The notes: generated from the sequence alone by a model not told the origin. A stretch of DNA of 64,000 bases from Nannobrachium achirus (GCA_963921795.1 OY997649.1:60439372-60503371), one strand, 5' to 3'; counted from the first letter of the stretch, positions 35,881 to 49,563 are shown. Numbers and translations: made by a program.

Positions 35881-37174
35881 AGAGGGAGGTATGTGTGGGT
35901 AAGACACACACGGTAAAGGCACTCAAACAGCTAATTATAATAACCTGACACAAGTGAGTAATTTAGCTGCCTCAAAACGAGAGGAGCACTTAAGAGGAAT
36001 GGATTAGACTGGAGGCCGTCGCGCACCGATGCATTAAGGCCGAAAATGGAGATCCATCTTTCTTTTTGGGTTTGATTTCAATATTGATAGTGCCAGATTT
36101 TTTTTTCTCCCCCCCCTTCGTTTTTTTTTTCCCATTTTCTTTCAGGCGGGCGGGGGAGTTCGGAGGACGAAACGTGAGATTATAGCAGACAAAGTCAACA
36201 TGAAACAGAGCATCGCGTGGTGTTTGTTACGGGCCGCCTAAAACATATATTATTTATCAAGCAATCATCGTTCATTAATCATAAATGACATGCCAGTTAA
36301 CTCGGTAATTACAGATAAATTGTGACCATGCAGCTCTCGCTTAGAGGAGCAGAAGTAGGTCATTCTTTAAGTAAAGCCTGATTACATTTCGTGTACTGGT
36401 TCCGCATGGGCACCATTGACAAATAGGACTTTCTTTCATTGTTGATACATCCATTGATTGCTTCTGAACGAAAAAATGACTGATTCCCAGTGACATATTA
36501 TTTAACAAACTTGTTCTATTAATGCACACTGACATCTTACACTGGTACACACTGAATGTTGTGACGCGGGCCATTTCTATTTGCAGTAATTAGGACATAT
36601 TTCCTTTTGTTTTTCTGTCCGACTGATGCCTATTTCCGAACCACTTACACTTTATTCCATTGCCAGAGCAATTACGGTTTTAATTGGCTTCATAGATTAA
36701 CATCAAAGATAAGCCTGCACGAAAACAAATAGATGTTGTGGGGGTCTGACAACCTAAAATCATCTCATTTGGAATGACAAATGAATGGAAAAGTTACAAA
36801 TGCGGGAGAATGCCCTCAAATTACTCCTATAAGCCTCACTTCCTATAACAAGCTAGTCAGCCACCTGGAAACAGAATTAACGGCACTTTCACCCTCACCC
36901 ATTCATTTCTCTCCAGGAAGAACCAGGGCAAATGACTCATTCAGGGAAAAGGAGGTTACATCATGAGTAGGTGCTGTAGTGTATGAAACAGACCACATGC
37001 TGGGAGAGGCACAATTTCCAACCCTGCGTACGACTACTGCGCACAGACAGACCCGGCCCTCTTTAAAGAGCAGCAAAAAGCTACAAACAATGGCGCAGAG
37101 AAGAAAAAGCATGCATCAGCAGAAATATGCGAGAGCACTTCTTCTCATTGTTCTAATCTGCCTCGACTTCTATG
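35881..37174. other. Repeat-poor stretch; candidate conserved non-coding region
   Basis: AT-rich sequence free of MITE ends and HP over about 1.3 kb, unusual in this window. Words such as caattacggttttaattggc and ttaatcataaatgac contain TAAT cores of homeodomain sites, a very weak clue. A poly-T/C tract lies at 36098-36132. Confidence 0.35.
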
Positions 37175-37182
37175 GCTACGGC

Positions 37183-37714
37183 CAGGCGCGTCACACCAAA
37201 TTCTGGGCCCTGGGTACAAGGATTCACTGTGGGCCCCCCATGAATGTTAACTATTGAAAAATAGCAGATATACAAGCTCACAGCGCGGCACCGAGTGCCG
37301 CGCTGCAAGCTTGTAGATCTGCTATTTTTTTTTTAAATTGTGAAAAAGTGTGCAAGAAACCCATGTTTCCATGTCAGTGATGCTCAAACTCTTTCATGTG
37401 AAGGACCCCCAAAATGATATGAATTTGGCCACGGACCCCCATCTCAAAATATTTAGTTCCAGGGGACCCCCCCCCCCCCCCCCGGAAGCAAAACTTGAGT
37501 GACAAATGTCCGCTTAAAAAATACATATTCAAAGATATGCACACATTTTCACGACTTTTCAAAAATAGCAGATCTACAAGCTCGCAGCGCGGCACTCGGT
37601 GCCGCGCTGTGAGCTTGTATATCTGCTATTTTTCAATAGCTAAAGTTACTAGGGCCCCTCCGCCTTGGGCCCTGGTAACTCAGTCCCACTTTCCTACCCT
37701 TTGTGACGCCCCTG
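37183..37714. mobile_element. Family B composite MITE, copy 2 (best reference copy)
   Basis: Ends caggcgcgtcacacc and gtgacgcccctg; exact 8-bp duplication gctacggc at 37175-37182 and 37715-37722. HP-left 37255-37331, then the family A core (gtgatgctcaaactctttcatgtgaagg, in parts; catctcaaaatatttagttcc), HP-right 37560-37633, and gggcccctccgccttgggccc. Confidence 0.92.
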
Positions 37715-37935
37715 GCTACGGCTCTGACACAGATCCTTGCTCCTGGCAGCGGCACAACAATGGAGTAGAGGCGCGTAGAGTACAGTACAGTGAGCGCCTC
37801 CGGTTTATTATAGAGGTGAGGAAGATGGGATCGGGAAGCCGATCAGGGGCAGAAAGCATTCATCATCACCTCATTGCTGTTCGTCTTGCCGTGCTTATGC
37901 AGGGTATGCTAATGTGACTCTTGCTGTATCGCACA

Positions 37936-38480
37936 CAGGGGCGTCACAAGGGGGATGGAAAGTGGGAATGAGTTACTAGGGCCCTAATTTTTTTTTATAC
38001 TTTAGCTATTGAAAAATAGCAGATCTACAAGCTCACAGCGCGGCACCGAGTGTCGTGCTGTGAGCTTGTAGATCTGCTATTTTTGAAAAGTAATGAAAAT
38101 GTGTGCAAATCTTTGAATATATGTATTTCTTAAGCAAACATTTGTAACTAAAATGTTGCTTCTGAGGGGGGGTCCCTGGAAATATATATATATTTTTTTC
38201 ATTTTGGGGGTCCTTTAGATGAAAAAGTTTGAGTAGCGCTGACATAGAAAAGCATTTTTTTTTTTTTACTTTGTCAAAGATTTGTCAAAAATAGCAGATC
38301 TACAAGCTCGCAGCTTGCATATCTGCTATTTTTCAATAGTTAAAGCACAAAATAATGCGTATTAATGCGTCCCTACTAGTCTAAATGGGTTAAACCCCCT
38401 CCTCCCCCTATGAAGAACATTTACGGGGCCCCGCAGTGAATCTTTGTACCCAGGGCCCAGAACTTGGTGTGACACCCCTG
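37936..38480. mobile_element. Family B composite MITE, copy 3, inverted
   Basis: Ends caggggcgtcacaagg and tggtgtgacacccctg; flanks atcgcaca and attgcacg (6 of 8). HP-left 38011-38083. The right HP (38286-38333) is reduced to aaaatagcagatctacaagc, tcgc, agcttgcatatctgctattt. The family A end (tctaaatgggttaa) is also visible at about 38381-38394. Confidence 0.85.
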
Positions 38481-38671
38481 ATTGCACGCTGCTACACCGT
38501 TCCCCCCCTATGGGAGATGCTTGGCTTCCTCCCCGCAGCAAAGCCAGGCAGGCTGTGCTAATTCTGGAGACATCATCCCGGTCTGGGGGCCCCCACGTCT
38601 CCCCAAGATCCCAGGTGGGAGGGGCCTCCTATACACAATATAAGGCTGACAGCAAAATGAAACCCAGGCAC

Positions 38672-38775
38672 CAGGGACATGCTGGGCCCCTGATTCAGCC
38701 CGGGAAAAAGAGTTGTAGAGGCCCTCATTGCGCGCTATAGAGAGAGATCTCTCTCTATAGCGCTGCTGCTACTCA
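38672..38775. repeat. Family F fragment, one end only, inverted
   Basis: cagggacatgctgggcccctgattcagcccgggaaaaagagttg (in parts) and gcgcgctatagagagagatct match 17720-17807 in reverse. Confidence 0.75.
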
Positions 38776-38844
38776 AAGATTTGCCATTTCAGATCATGAC
38801 AAGTGACAAGCCAGTGGGCCAATTACTGTACATGAGTTATATTT

Positions 38845-39063
38845 CGTCGTTGTCGGGTGGAAACCTTGTATGTCCAAAACCGTTTGTTTTGTATTTATCA
38901 TTTTAAAAATGATTTAAACTAGTGAAAACAGCCGATCTACAAGCACACAACGCCTCGCGGTGCGAGGCGTTGTGTGCTTGTAGATCGGCTGTTTTCACTA
39001 CTTTTGTGCAACGGCCTTGTATGATGAAGCAGGGCTTTGCTTTGCGAAAAAAATGTATACATT
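38845..39063. mobile_element. Family D MITE, copy 4, right end lost
   Basis: Begins cgtcgttgtcgggtggaaacc. Full HP at 38921-39000. It stops at gtatacatttg and joins directly to a truncated family C element. Confidence 0.8.
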
Positions 39064-39265
39064 TGCATATCCGGTACCACTTAAACCCTCTATAATTGGT
39101 AAAAGGTACGTACTTGATACATAGCTCACACAGCGTTGTGAGCTATTTTTTGGCAAATGTTCTGCCCCAAGATAATGGATTTTGATTATCGCGATAATAT
39201 CGTAAATCGCGATTTATTTTGTCACAATGATCGTGATATGACATTTTCATATCGTCCCATCCCTA
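39064..39265. mobile_element. Family C fragment, inverted, HP collapsed
   Basis: Starts inside family C (catatccggtaccacttaaac) and ends atatcgtcccatcccta. The HP is reduced to atagctcacacagcgttgtgagctat (39131-39156, in parts) before tttttggc. Confidence 0.8.
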
Positions 39266-39648
39266 TGATCAAGTCGTGGGGCTACAGGGTGTACGTGCGG
39301 CGTTCCAATTGTTTTCCTCATTTCCTTCAGGCTCGTAAGGCTCATCCACTACCAAGTCGCAGCAGGGCTGTTAGTTATACCACCGGCATGGCAATGAACT
39401 TGATTTCTCCGGGCGGTTTTGACATTTTCTGGCCAACGTAATGGCGAGCAAAGAAACCTATTAAGCCGGTAATCAATTGATGTATCCTGTGGGGGGAATG
39501 CACTCAGAGTGATTGAAAGTTTCCACGTTTTGGAGACGAGTGCATTCCCGGGACATGAGAGCAGGTGTATTTCTTTGGGGACAGCCTGGTATTTTGAAAA
39601 TTAAACACTACATATGGAAATGAGCTCAATATGTGACGCGATGACGCA

Positions 39649-41300
<1,652 letters not shown>

Positions 41301-41500
41301 NNNNNNNNNNNNNNNNNNNNNNNNNNNNNNNNNNNNNNNNNNNNNNNNNNNNNNNNNNNNNNNNNNNNNNNNNNNNNNNNNNNNNNNNNNNNNNNNNNNN
41401 NNNNNNNNNNNNNNNNNNNNNNNNNNNNNNNNNNNNNNNNNNNNNNNNNNNNNNNNNNNNNNNNNNNNNNNNNNNNNNNNNNNNNNNNNNNNNNNNNNNN
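41301..41500. other. Assembly gap (200 N)
   Basis: A run of 200 N bases. The gap replaces the left part of a family G MITE, so the true length may differ. Confidence 1.
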
Positions 41501-41660
41501 GCAGGTTTAAATTGAATTCTGCAATGAACCTCTGTATTAACAGGATTTTTTTACAAGGCTCCCTCAATTGTATCACGATATATACGATACGTCTAAAAAG
41601 GCATATCGTGGAGACATTGTATCGTCTCAGCGATAATTATCACCATATCGCCCACCCCTA
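41501..41660. mobile_element. Family G MITE, right part
   Basis: gcaggtttaaattgaattctgcaatgaa, tatcgtggagacattgtatcg and the end caccatatcgcccacccccta-type sequence match 6610-6730. The left end is lost in the gap. Confidence 0.85.
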
Positions 41661-42240
41661 ATTTAAGCCATGCGCACAAAAGCAGCCAGCCTGTATAGTG
41701 TGGCTTCGCCACATACCACATTATGATTTGTGCAACTTGGCTGCGTTCACTAACTGCACACATAGTAACTTACCATCGATGGCTAATGATTGGACGCGGA
41801 GGCCACAAAGTAAATAGAATCTTATTTTGTTCTTCCATACAACAGGAGTAAATATTTTCCACTGTGTATTTTCCACCAGAACCCATGACTGATGTAACCG
41901 TCATGTTACCCATTGCACTCAGTTTACACACACATTTGCACTCAAAGGACCACAATTGGAAATAAGCGCTCAGCTTTTTTTTTGTGTTTATGCTTTTGAC
42001 AGCTTTTTTTGTGTTTGTCCTTTTGACAGATATAGCGTAATTTATGTACAGATACTTATGGTCTAAAAACGTGAATCAATCAATAAAAGCTACAATAGTC
42101 TCAACTACAAACACTTGCTTTAAAAAAGGAGAAGCTCTAAACCATTTTAAAGAATTACAGGATACTAGTCTAGTGTAGATTTGTATTGGGCGAGATACAG
42201 CACACAAATTAAACTCTTGCCTGCATGGCAAGAAAGACTA
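41661..42240. other. No supported gene
   Basis: Mixed sequence. A direct repeat agctttttttgtgtt..cttttgaca occurs twice at 41968-42030. Confidence 0.4.
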
Positions 42241-42243
42241 CAC

Positions 42244-42869
42244 TTAAAGGAGTAGTTCACCACTTTTCAACCTGTCTTCATATAATAGGTCCTCACTAAT
42301 GTTCATGATAAAATATCACAATCTTTTTCTACTCAGTCCAAGTCTCCTAGGAGAGCTGTGGGAAGTTCAGAATCCATCGTCTTGTGACATCATCATTTTC
42401 CAAAAAAAAAAAAACATGTAATCAATATTTTTGAAAAAAATATTTAGATTTTTATTATCGCGAGAACAATGGCTTCCACTTTAAAATTGCAACTTTTCAG
42501 GAATAGAAAGCCTGCAGTTTCTATAAGCTGGATTGGCAATCGATGATGTCACAAGACGATGGGTTTCTGACCTGCCCACAGCCCTCTGAAAAAAAAAAGA
42601 AAAAAAAAAACTTTTTTTTTTTTTTTAAATATCTGTTTATTTCAAATTTTCAGTTTTTTTTTCTTAATTACAGGCATATCTATTATAGAAGAATGTTTAC
42701 AAAATGTACATATACAAATACAAAATGTACAGATACAAATACAATCATCTTCTTCAAAAGGAACAGACAAAGACAACCATACAAGAATTATAATAATAAA
42801 AAAAAGCTATTTTTGAGTGAGGACCAATTATATGAACATAGGTTGAAAAGTGGTGGAGTGCCCCTTTAA
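42244..42869. mobile_element. Family H-like MITE, 626 bp
   Basis: Ends ttaaaggagtagttcaccac and gtggtggagtgcccctttaa, then ttttcaacct/aggttgaaaa. The arms share agctgtggg..cccacagc, ccatcgtcttgtgacatcat and its complement, and gttcataata-type words. Internal A and T tracts. Confidence 0.85.
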
Positions 42870-43728
42870 GTTGGCAGAGTAAAACAAAATCTGTTGCAGA
42901 GGTGCAGCATGAAGGAAAACGACGGCCATTGGGGCCAAATCCACAAAAGAGGGGAAAAAAAGAACAATAATAATATAAATCTTTAGACAGAGAAACATCA
43001 AGGAGTGCTGTTCACTCATTGAGTGCCAGCGCCCTCTAGGGGCCATAGAATGCCAGCGCATCTCTCATAGGCGAGCGCTTTAGCTTCCAGGACCTCACCT
43101 TCCAGGACCTCACGTGCTCACGTTCATGCACGTCATGGAAATGTCCCGGATGATAATGCTAACAGAATGGCTATTCCCATTTTGTCATCTAAAAGATCAT
43201 TTTTGGGCGATTTCGCCGCAAATAAACCTCGCGCCGCTTCCCTAAAGACACAATCCAGAGATACAAGCCTTCAATGATGTGGTCTTTCATTGGATTAGGC
43301 GGAGATTGGCGATTTCGTTCGCAAATAACGTCCGGCCGGGACGTTGCTAGCTTTCGGCTAGTAGCTAGAAAAATCAGGCCAGGCTTCAGAAGGCCTCTTA
43401 TCATTTTATTCCATTTCATTAAATATCCCGGACTAGTTCGGGATAGGCACCCTGGAATACGTCGCGCCGCCTACAATGAACATTGGGTGAACATTGGGGG
43501 GGGTCTAAACTTTATTTTAAACCATTTTCAATGGAATAAATCGTCGGAGCATCTAGCGTCTCTCGTTGGTGAGCGCTGGGCGAGCCGGGACCACCCACGT
43601 TGCTCCAAGCAGCTCGGGGTAAGTAAAATAGCAAATAAAAAATTGTTTTTGATCCCGAATATCCCGAACTAGTTCGGGATAGGCACTGTATGAGTTAAGC
43701 AGCACAAGAGGTGGCCCCTGACAGCTCA
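42870..43728. other. CpG-containing stretch with short repeats; no gene called
   Basis: The block cccg.actagttcgggataggcac appears at 43426-43449 and 43662-43685. Tandem ttccaggacctcac is at 43086 and 43101. CpG density is higher than in most of the window, which could mark a promoter-proximal region, but no transcript structure is visible. Confidence 0.35.
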
Positions 43729-43842
43729 ATGGCGGAGGACATGTTTCCTAGCGTGACGGTAAAGAACGACGCGGCGGGTGAGGAGGAAGTGCTGCTGAAA
43801 TCAAAACAGCAGATTCGTGTGTGGTCAAGTTCCGCTTTGCCT
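43729..43842 (+). CDS. Weak candidate small ORF or first exon, unknown product
   Basis: An ATG in acceptable context (ctcaATGGCGG) opens a 37-codon frame starting MAEDMFPSVTVKNDAAGEEE and ending before TAA, in a locally CpG-rich stretch. The acidic, alanine-rich start is like many vertebrate first exons, and the frame might leave through an unseen splice donor before the stop. I do not recognise it, and no downstream exon is visible. A chance frame is at least as likely. Confidence 0.15.
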
Positions 43843-44200
43843 TAACAACCAGTCCTATAACCGTTTTAAATAACCCGGCCTGTTGCGTGCACACGCCACA
43901 CACGCTAATGCTACCCGGCCAACGGGGTCCTTCCCAGAGAAGAGGGGGGAAAAAAAGACAGACCTTAAAAAACTGCCGCTCGCTCATTCTGCAGGTTTTT
44001 CCAGACAGATAATTTCAGGTTTTGTGCCCACTAGCGCCAACCCTCCGTCCGTCCCACTCTCCCTGACCTGTAATTACATGCCATTCATTTGATTTGTTCA
44101 TTAGTTCAAGCTTCGGCTGGGCTGAAGCAAACAGGAACCCTCTTATTAGTGGTTCATGACTCTACTCTCTCCATTGGATCCTGGAGCCTGGGTGGAAAAA
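43843..44200. other. No supported gene
   Basis: Mixed, partly CpG-rich sequence; nothing recognised. Confidence 0.4.
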
Positions 44201-44290
44201 GAGGATGGGGGACCGAGGACGGGGAACGGGGGACGGGGGACGGGGGTTCGGTGGACGGGGGTTCGGTGGGTGGGTGGATGGGTGGGTTGC
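44201..44290. repeat. G-rich minisatellite
   Basis: ggggaccg, ggacgggg and gggttcggtgg units repeat, ending gggtgggtggatgggtggg. Several G-runs fit G-quadruplex rules. Confidence 0.8.
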
Positions 44291-44313
44291 TGCCGATAGG
44301 AAGACCGTGTTAA

Positions 44314-44719
44314 ACCAGTAAGACTCCCTAATCAGGAGATAAGCGACCGTCAGGTCGCATACACAAACTTTAGAAGGCAATCGTAGCCAATCCGGAGGGA
44401 ATATGGGAAATGGGACAGATCCATGTTGATGACATGACTTTAGAGATACTGTGTACCGCTTTGCGTGATTTTAGGGCAAAATCTGTAGGAGCTGTGTCCA
44501 AAAATGTGTTTTGCAAAAATCGGCCTGATGGTGGCGCTAGAAGAGGGCCATGAGAGAAATCAGGGGTGGAGGTTGTGGGTTGCCATCCAAGGAGTGTGTG
44601 TGCAAAGTTTGGCATGGATAGGGGCAACGGTGCCAGAGATAAGAGTATGGCAAAAGTGTGACGTGATGTGTAACGGACTGACTGAGACTGAGACAGCCGG
44701 TGGAGCTTTTCATAGTAAC
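44314..44719 (+). repeat. Family R repeat, copy 4 (best reference copy)
   Basis: Full order: accagtaagactccctaatc, gcgaccgtcaggtcgc, ccaatccggagggaatatgg, gttgatgacatgacttt, ccaaaaatgtgttttgc, cggcctgatggtggcgct, ccatccaaggagtgtgtg, gtggagcttttcatagtaac. It encodes nothing. Confidence 0.75.
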
Positions 44720-45777
44720 TCACTCTGAACCTGGCTTTTGTATTTTGGAGCGTGTATTCAAAGAAAATAAGGCGAGACACTACAGGTGAATAGGGTAAAA
44801 AAAAATAACTAATAGCTACAACAATGAAACTTTTCCAGTTGATTACTTACATCAAGACTAAGAATTTTTGAATTACAAGTTTTCTGAAATTATATGTTTA
44901 GATATGCAAATGAGGCACTATATGCGCTAATAATGCCCAATTTGCATACTTTTCAGGTACATAAATCTGAAGATTGGATAATGCCAGGGTTCAAAACTAT
45001 TGTTTCCCTTTCTTGACATATTAGAGACAAAACAAATTACAGAGGGGTTTAGATATCTCTTTTTATCACTCCATAAATCATACAATAGTGTCAACAGTCA
45101 TAAAAAACACATTTTCGCCATGTTTTTAGTGATAAAATGTGATGTAAATCAGGCTATGAATGATATATCAACAAACCCCTCTGTAAATATCTTCAGGATA
45201 TAGATAAGAATAAAACTGGAAGGTTTGGTGTATGTGGGTGCAACTGAAGTGGAGATTTATGTACCTAAGTATGAGGAAAAACACATTTTGGGAAACAGCC
45301 TTTAAAGATTGGACACACCCCCATCCTATACAAACCAATTGTAACTTCAAACTCCATTTTAATCATGTTAGATTCATCAAAAACACCTGTCCTCGGTTCT
45401 GGTGACTCATACTGTCCTCCTAATACGTGAGGGGACCATGTTTCTTTGATTCATCTTTTATTTATTTTTTATTGTCTATATATATCTATATTTTGTAAAA
45501 TATGTATGAAAACAAATGCTGTTAACTCTGCACTTTCACGTATGAAATGAACATCTATATGTGTATTTTGAACGTAATTTTGCATTTGTTTGAAAGAAGG
45601 CATGTTTAGGAAGCAAAATAGTAAAAAATCACATTTTTTTACATTTTGATTTTTTTACATGTTTTCACCTGCCATGTCTCTCCTTAAAACAGGGCATGAG
45701 AGGTTAAAACACAGAGGGCACAAAATCAAGAAAAGAGCCAATTCACAGAAGCCTGGCGTCATATCATTTACTGAAAC
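44720..45777. other. No supported gene; family H fragment
   Basis: 45341-45415 is a reverse fragment of the 30983 family H element. The rest is AT-rich and unassigned. Confidence 0.45.
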
Positions 45778-45905
45778 TGGTGCATTTATATAGTTAGTGC
45801 CTTTATCCAACACGCTTTAAAATGTGCATTAACATTCACCCATTCACACAACGAACGATGGCGGAAGTAACCATGCAAGGCACCAGCCTGCTATCAGCAC
45901 AGAGC
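45778..45905. repeat. Fish-type repeat (attcacccattcacac), copy 1
   Basis: tagtgcctttatccaacacgcttt, gcattaacattcacccattc and ccatgcaaggcaccagcctg match 52816-52930. The motif is familiar from many teleost genomes; I do not assign a class. Confidence 0.65.
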
Positions 45906-46560
45906 CTCTCACATGTTGGTATTTACTTGTAGTAAACACCACGTACGTACGGCCCCGTAAGCCTCGTGGGTCCACTAAATCTAAGTCTTTTCAGATTACT
46001 GGAAATGAAATTAAAAAAGGCAAACCTGACCTTCTGTCAAATAAGCTCTTTAATAAATTGACATCTGTGTGACGGCAAACCGAGCAGCGGTTTCTTCCTC
46101 CGTGTGTTCAACACCTAGTATGGCATGGTGTTTTTCAGATGATGATGAAGTAAAGCCAGCTTATTCCGTCCCACTAACACACACCATGTGTTGAATGTGT
46201 GTTCATAGCTCGTAACAAAAGCTAAATAAACACTGGACCCACAGAAGTGAAACTGCTACCAATTTTCTCGTCATACGACGTCGATCAAAGAGCTTATTTG
46301 CCAAAAAGGTCTGTTTTAATCTCAACTCTTGCCAAATACTCAGTCAATTATGTTGTGCTTTAGCAACTAGTATGTGTTTTTTCCCCGCCATCGCAAGGGA
46401 ATGAAAGTCTCGCCTCATTCCATGTTCTATAGGCTCTACGCAATATTAAAGCAATCATAGTCATTAAAATATGGTACTGTACATACAAACAGTATGGTAT
46501 GTGCAAGGGAAGAGGGGAGGGAGGTGTACTGTACAGTTAAAGACCTTTGTCTGTATGTTC
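45906..46560. other. No supported gene
   Basis: Apparently unique sequence; nothing recognised. Confidence 0.4.
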
Positions 46561-46571
46561 AGACTGGCAAC

Positions 46572-47017
46572 TAGCCTCGCAACAGCCAGAGTCTGGGAGT
46601 TCTCCATAGACGATGCATTATGCGATGACGTAGTTACTCACTTTGACTGATAGGTCCATTCAGTAGTCATCAGCGCATCAAAACATCGTCGGGAGAACAT
46701 CAAATACGTCTTTTCCAGACAGAAATTCCAAAGGTGCAAACTGTTGTTCGTTTTTTTAAGTTATGAGATGCCGTTGATTTCAGATAAAACTTCGCTTAAT
46801 GCAGCTTTTATTTGCGATTTGTGAACTCGCATCAGACATGGGGTCCGCCATGTTTGTTTACAAAATGCGAGAGCTGTAGCAGCCGCTCGACCAATCAGGA
46901 GTGGGAAATAGGAAATTGAGAACCTAAGTTCTCATAAAGAGACTCGATGGGAGGGACACCAGACCGAGAAAGGAAGCACATTGGTGATGACGTAACTCGG
47001 GATGGCTTGCGAGGCTA
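46572..47017. mobile_element. Mutator-like MITE (family M), copy 2
   Basis: Ends tagcctcgcaa and ttgcgaggcta; exact 9-bp duplication actggcaac (46563-46571 and 47018-47026). 446 bp without a recognised frame. Confidence 0.88.
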
Positions 47018-47026
47018 ACTGGCAAC

Positions 47027-48570
47027 CCAAATCAGATTTTTGTCTGAACAGCAAAGATTCTTTGAAACACATTACAAGGTGGTTTGAAATGCGATTCAAA
47101 TCAGATATCTAAAGATGCGTCTCAGTCTGGACACTCGGACAACGAAGCCTGATCTATGCTTCGTTGTGCGACGGTGTCACTCAGCCGATAAACTACAAGA
47201 GTGTAGTTTGTCGGTGTTCCACCAGTTACGACTAGGCTTGGGATTCTATAGGATTTTAACGATTCCCTCTTAAGGGTCTGATTCCTTACCGGTTCTCTTC
47301 CAAATGGATCCTTGGAGAGTGCACACATGGAAACAAAAGGGTTCTATTTGTACACTAGAGTTATGGTGGTCCTTGAAGTAAAAACGTTTGAGAACCACTG
47401 ATATTGTAATTATATAGCAGACGTGAATATCACAATACATGGTTGACGATACGATACATGGACGATATTGGTTCATTCATGGCGATACGATTCGATTCAA
47501 TGATTTAAAATCCGATATAGTAACTATTTAGCCAAGACATTAAATCTGTGTGAAAAGTGTGGATAGTGCAGATTCTTATGGGAAACATGTATTATTATGG
47601 ATATAAATAAGTAAACACAGTGATTATCTGGCAAATAAATGGACATTATATTTCAACACAAATGGACAAACCTGCACCTTGACATGAACACAGAGATTCC
47701 ACATTTATCAATTGACCAGTGTAGCTATATGGAAAGGACAAGTAATTAAACCCCTCCTTTTCATTTTTAGGTAGGTAGTATCGATACAATCGATTATTTG
47801 AACTGCCGATTCGATGCGATACAAAGTCAAGCGATACGATTCGATCTTTTTTTTTATTAAAAACGATATTTCGGTGCAGTTACATATATTATGAGATTCT
47901 CCTCTACATTGAAATCTAATATTTATTAAAAAAATAAAACGTTTCTATCCACTATAATTATCTTAACAGGGAAAATACATACAGGTGGAAGTGAGTTGTG
48001 CTCAATTCTTCTGTCAAGTCAGTCATCAGACCAAACATGCAGATCATAAATATGCACCAAAGCGGGTGCGGAAAATCATAAACATCATAAATAGTTAAAA
48101 ACATTACGTAAAACAGTCATACACCCCCACATAACTACAGTAAGCTGGAGCAACAAGTTTCTCCAAGCTTCTGTTTCTGTCAACACTCTTATTATTATGA
48201 CACTCTTTGACAGTTTCAAAACCGAGTGGGACTCACAGTAGTTCAAACTATGTACTGTTGTGTTCCAAGCTATTTTTTCCTCCAGATGTACTCAGTGTGA
48301 GCTGCTTTACAGACAGACCCACCGTCTCAGGAAACCTAGAGCTGCACAGGGCAAAGACAGGAAATGATGTCGCAGTCTGGCCAGGGCAGCTCTTATCCAG
48401 ACTACTGTTTGTGCAGTTGGAAGAATGAATGCACTTGACACTTACTCGGTGGGCGAGATGACTATTTCAGTTTTTTTTTAGCAGGCCCCTCGATTACAAA
48501 CACAACACACAGAGAGTCCCTTTGCCACTGAGAATAGTTCTACTGTACATTAAATGCATAATGTAAAAGC
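47027..48570. other. Repeat fragments, no gene
   Basis: 47128-47166 (caacgaagc..gcttcgttg) and 47183-47216 (ccgataaactac..gtagtttgtcgg) are small hairpins. 47227-47400 is a degenerate hAT mix. 47410-47880 is rich in acgatacgattcga words, as in hAT MITEs with ACGATA ends. 47890-48570 is unassigned. Confidence 0.5.
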
Positions 48571-48577
48571 ATAATAT

Positions 48578-48789
48578 CGTCGTTGTCGGGCGGAAAACCT
48601 CGTATCTCCAAGTTTAAAATGTGTACGTTCTTTCCCAAAGTAAAGCCCTGCGTCGTCATCATACAAGGCCGTCGCACAAAAGTAGTGAAAACAGCAGATC
48701 TACAAGTGCTTGTAGATCGGCTGTTTTCACTAGTTTAAATCATTTCTAAATGATAATGCAAAACGAACGGTTTTCACCCGACAATGACG
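48578..48789. mobile_element. Family D MITE, copy 5, HP shortened
   Basis: Begins cgtcgttgtcgggcggaaaac and ends cacccgacaatgacg; exact 4-bp duplication atat (48574-48577 and 48790-48793). HP (48683-48730) is reduced to gatctacaag/tgcttgtagatc with no loop stem. Confidence 0.88.
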
Positions 48790-49025
48790 ATATACAATCC
48801 CATACTGCCAATATTTGAAAATAGTATGGTCTTTGCTCTTATAAGATCTTGTGCAGCATGCTGAGCTAGTAGAACATTGTTAATCTCGTTACGTTTCATT
48901 CTTTGGCCCATGTTAACGGCGTGTCACAGTAATAGAACCAGTCACTCCCCTGTGAGAGATAAATATTACAGACGGGGGGAGAAGAAAGTCGAGCAGAAAG
49001 GCTCAAGGGCTATAAAGCTATAAAT

Positions 49026-49131
49026 GTATATACTTCATTGTACGACAGTGTCGCACGCTGGAAATAGCCAGATCTACAAGCGTGCGACACGTCACGTGAC
49101 ACATTGTGAATTTGCAGATCTGACCATTTTG
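49026..49131. mobile_element. Inverted-repeat element with HP, related to 35733
   Basis: tacttcattgtacgacagtgtcgcacgctggaaatagccagatctac (in parts), then gtgcgacacgtc and an HP right arm diverged to ttgcagatctgacca. Confidence 0.55.
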
Positions 49132-49303
49132 GGGGGCGTTCAACACCAGCAGCACAGAACGAACGGCGCTTAAATTAATGGTAATTGTAACAACTCTCCA
49201 CATGACATCCAGAGTCAGGCTCTTTCTTCTTCACACACACTGAGATCAGATGAGTGCTGGTTTTAACAGACTGTCAGACCGCACCGGGGGGAGCATTATA
49301 TAA

Positions 49304-49559
49304 TGTCGTTGTCGGGTGGAAACCTCGTCCAAAACCGTTCGTTTTTGTATTTATCACTTTAAAAATGATTTAAACTATAGTGAAAATAGCCGATCTACAA
49401 GCACACAACGCCTCGCGGTGCGAGGCGTTGTGTGCTGGTAGATCTGCTATTTTCACTAGTTTTGTGCAACAGTCTCTAGTGATGAAGCAGGGCTTTAGTT
49501 TGCGAAAAAACATACAAATGTGAAACTTGGAGAGACAAGGTTTCTGCCCGACAGTGACG
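49304..49559. mobile_element. Family D MITE, copy 6
   Basis: Begins tgtcgttgtcgggtggaaacc, ends ctgcccgacagtgacg; exact 4-bp duplication ataa (49300-49303 and 49560-49563). Full HP at 49379-49460. Confidence 0.9.
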
Positions 49560-49563
49560 ATAA

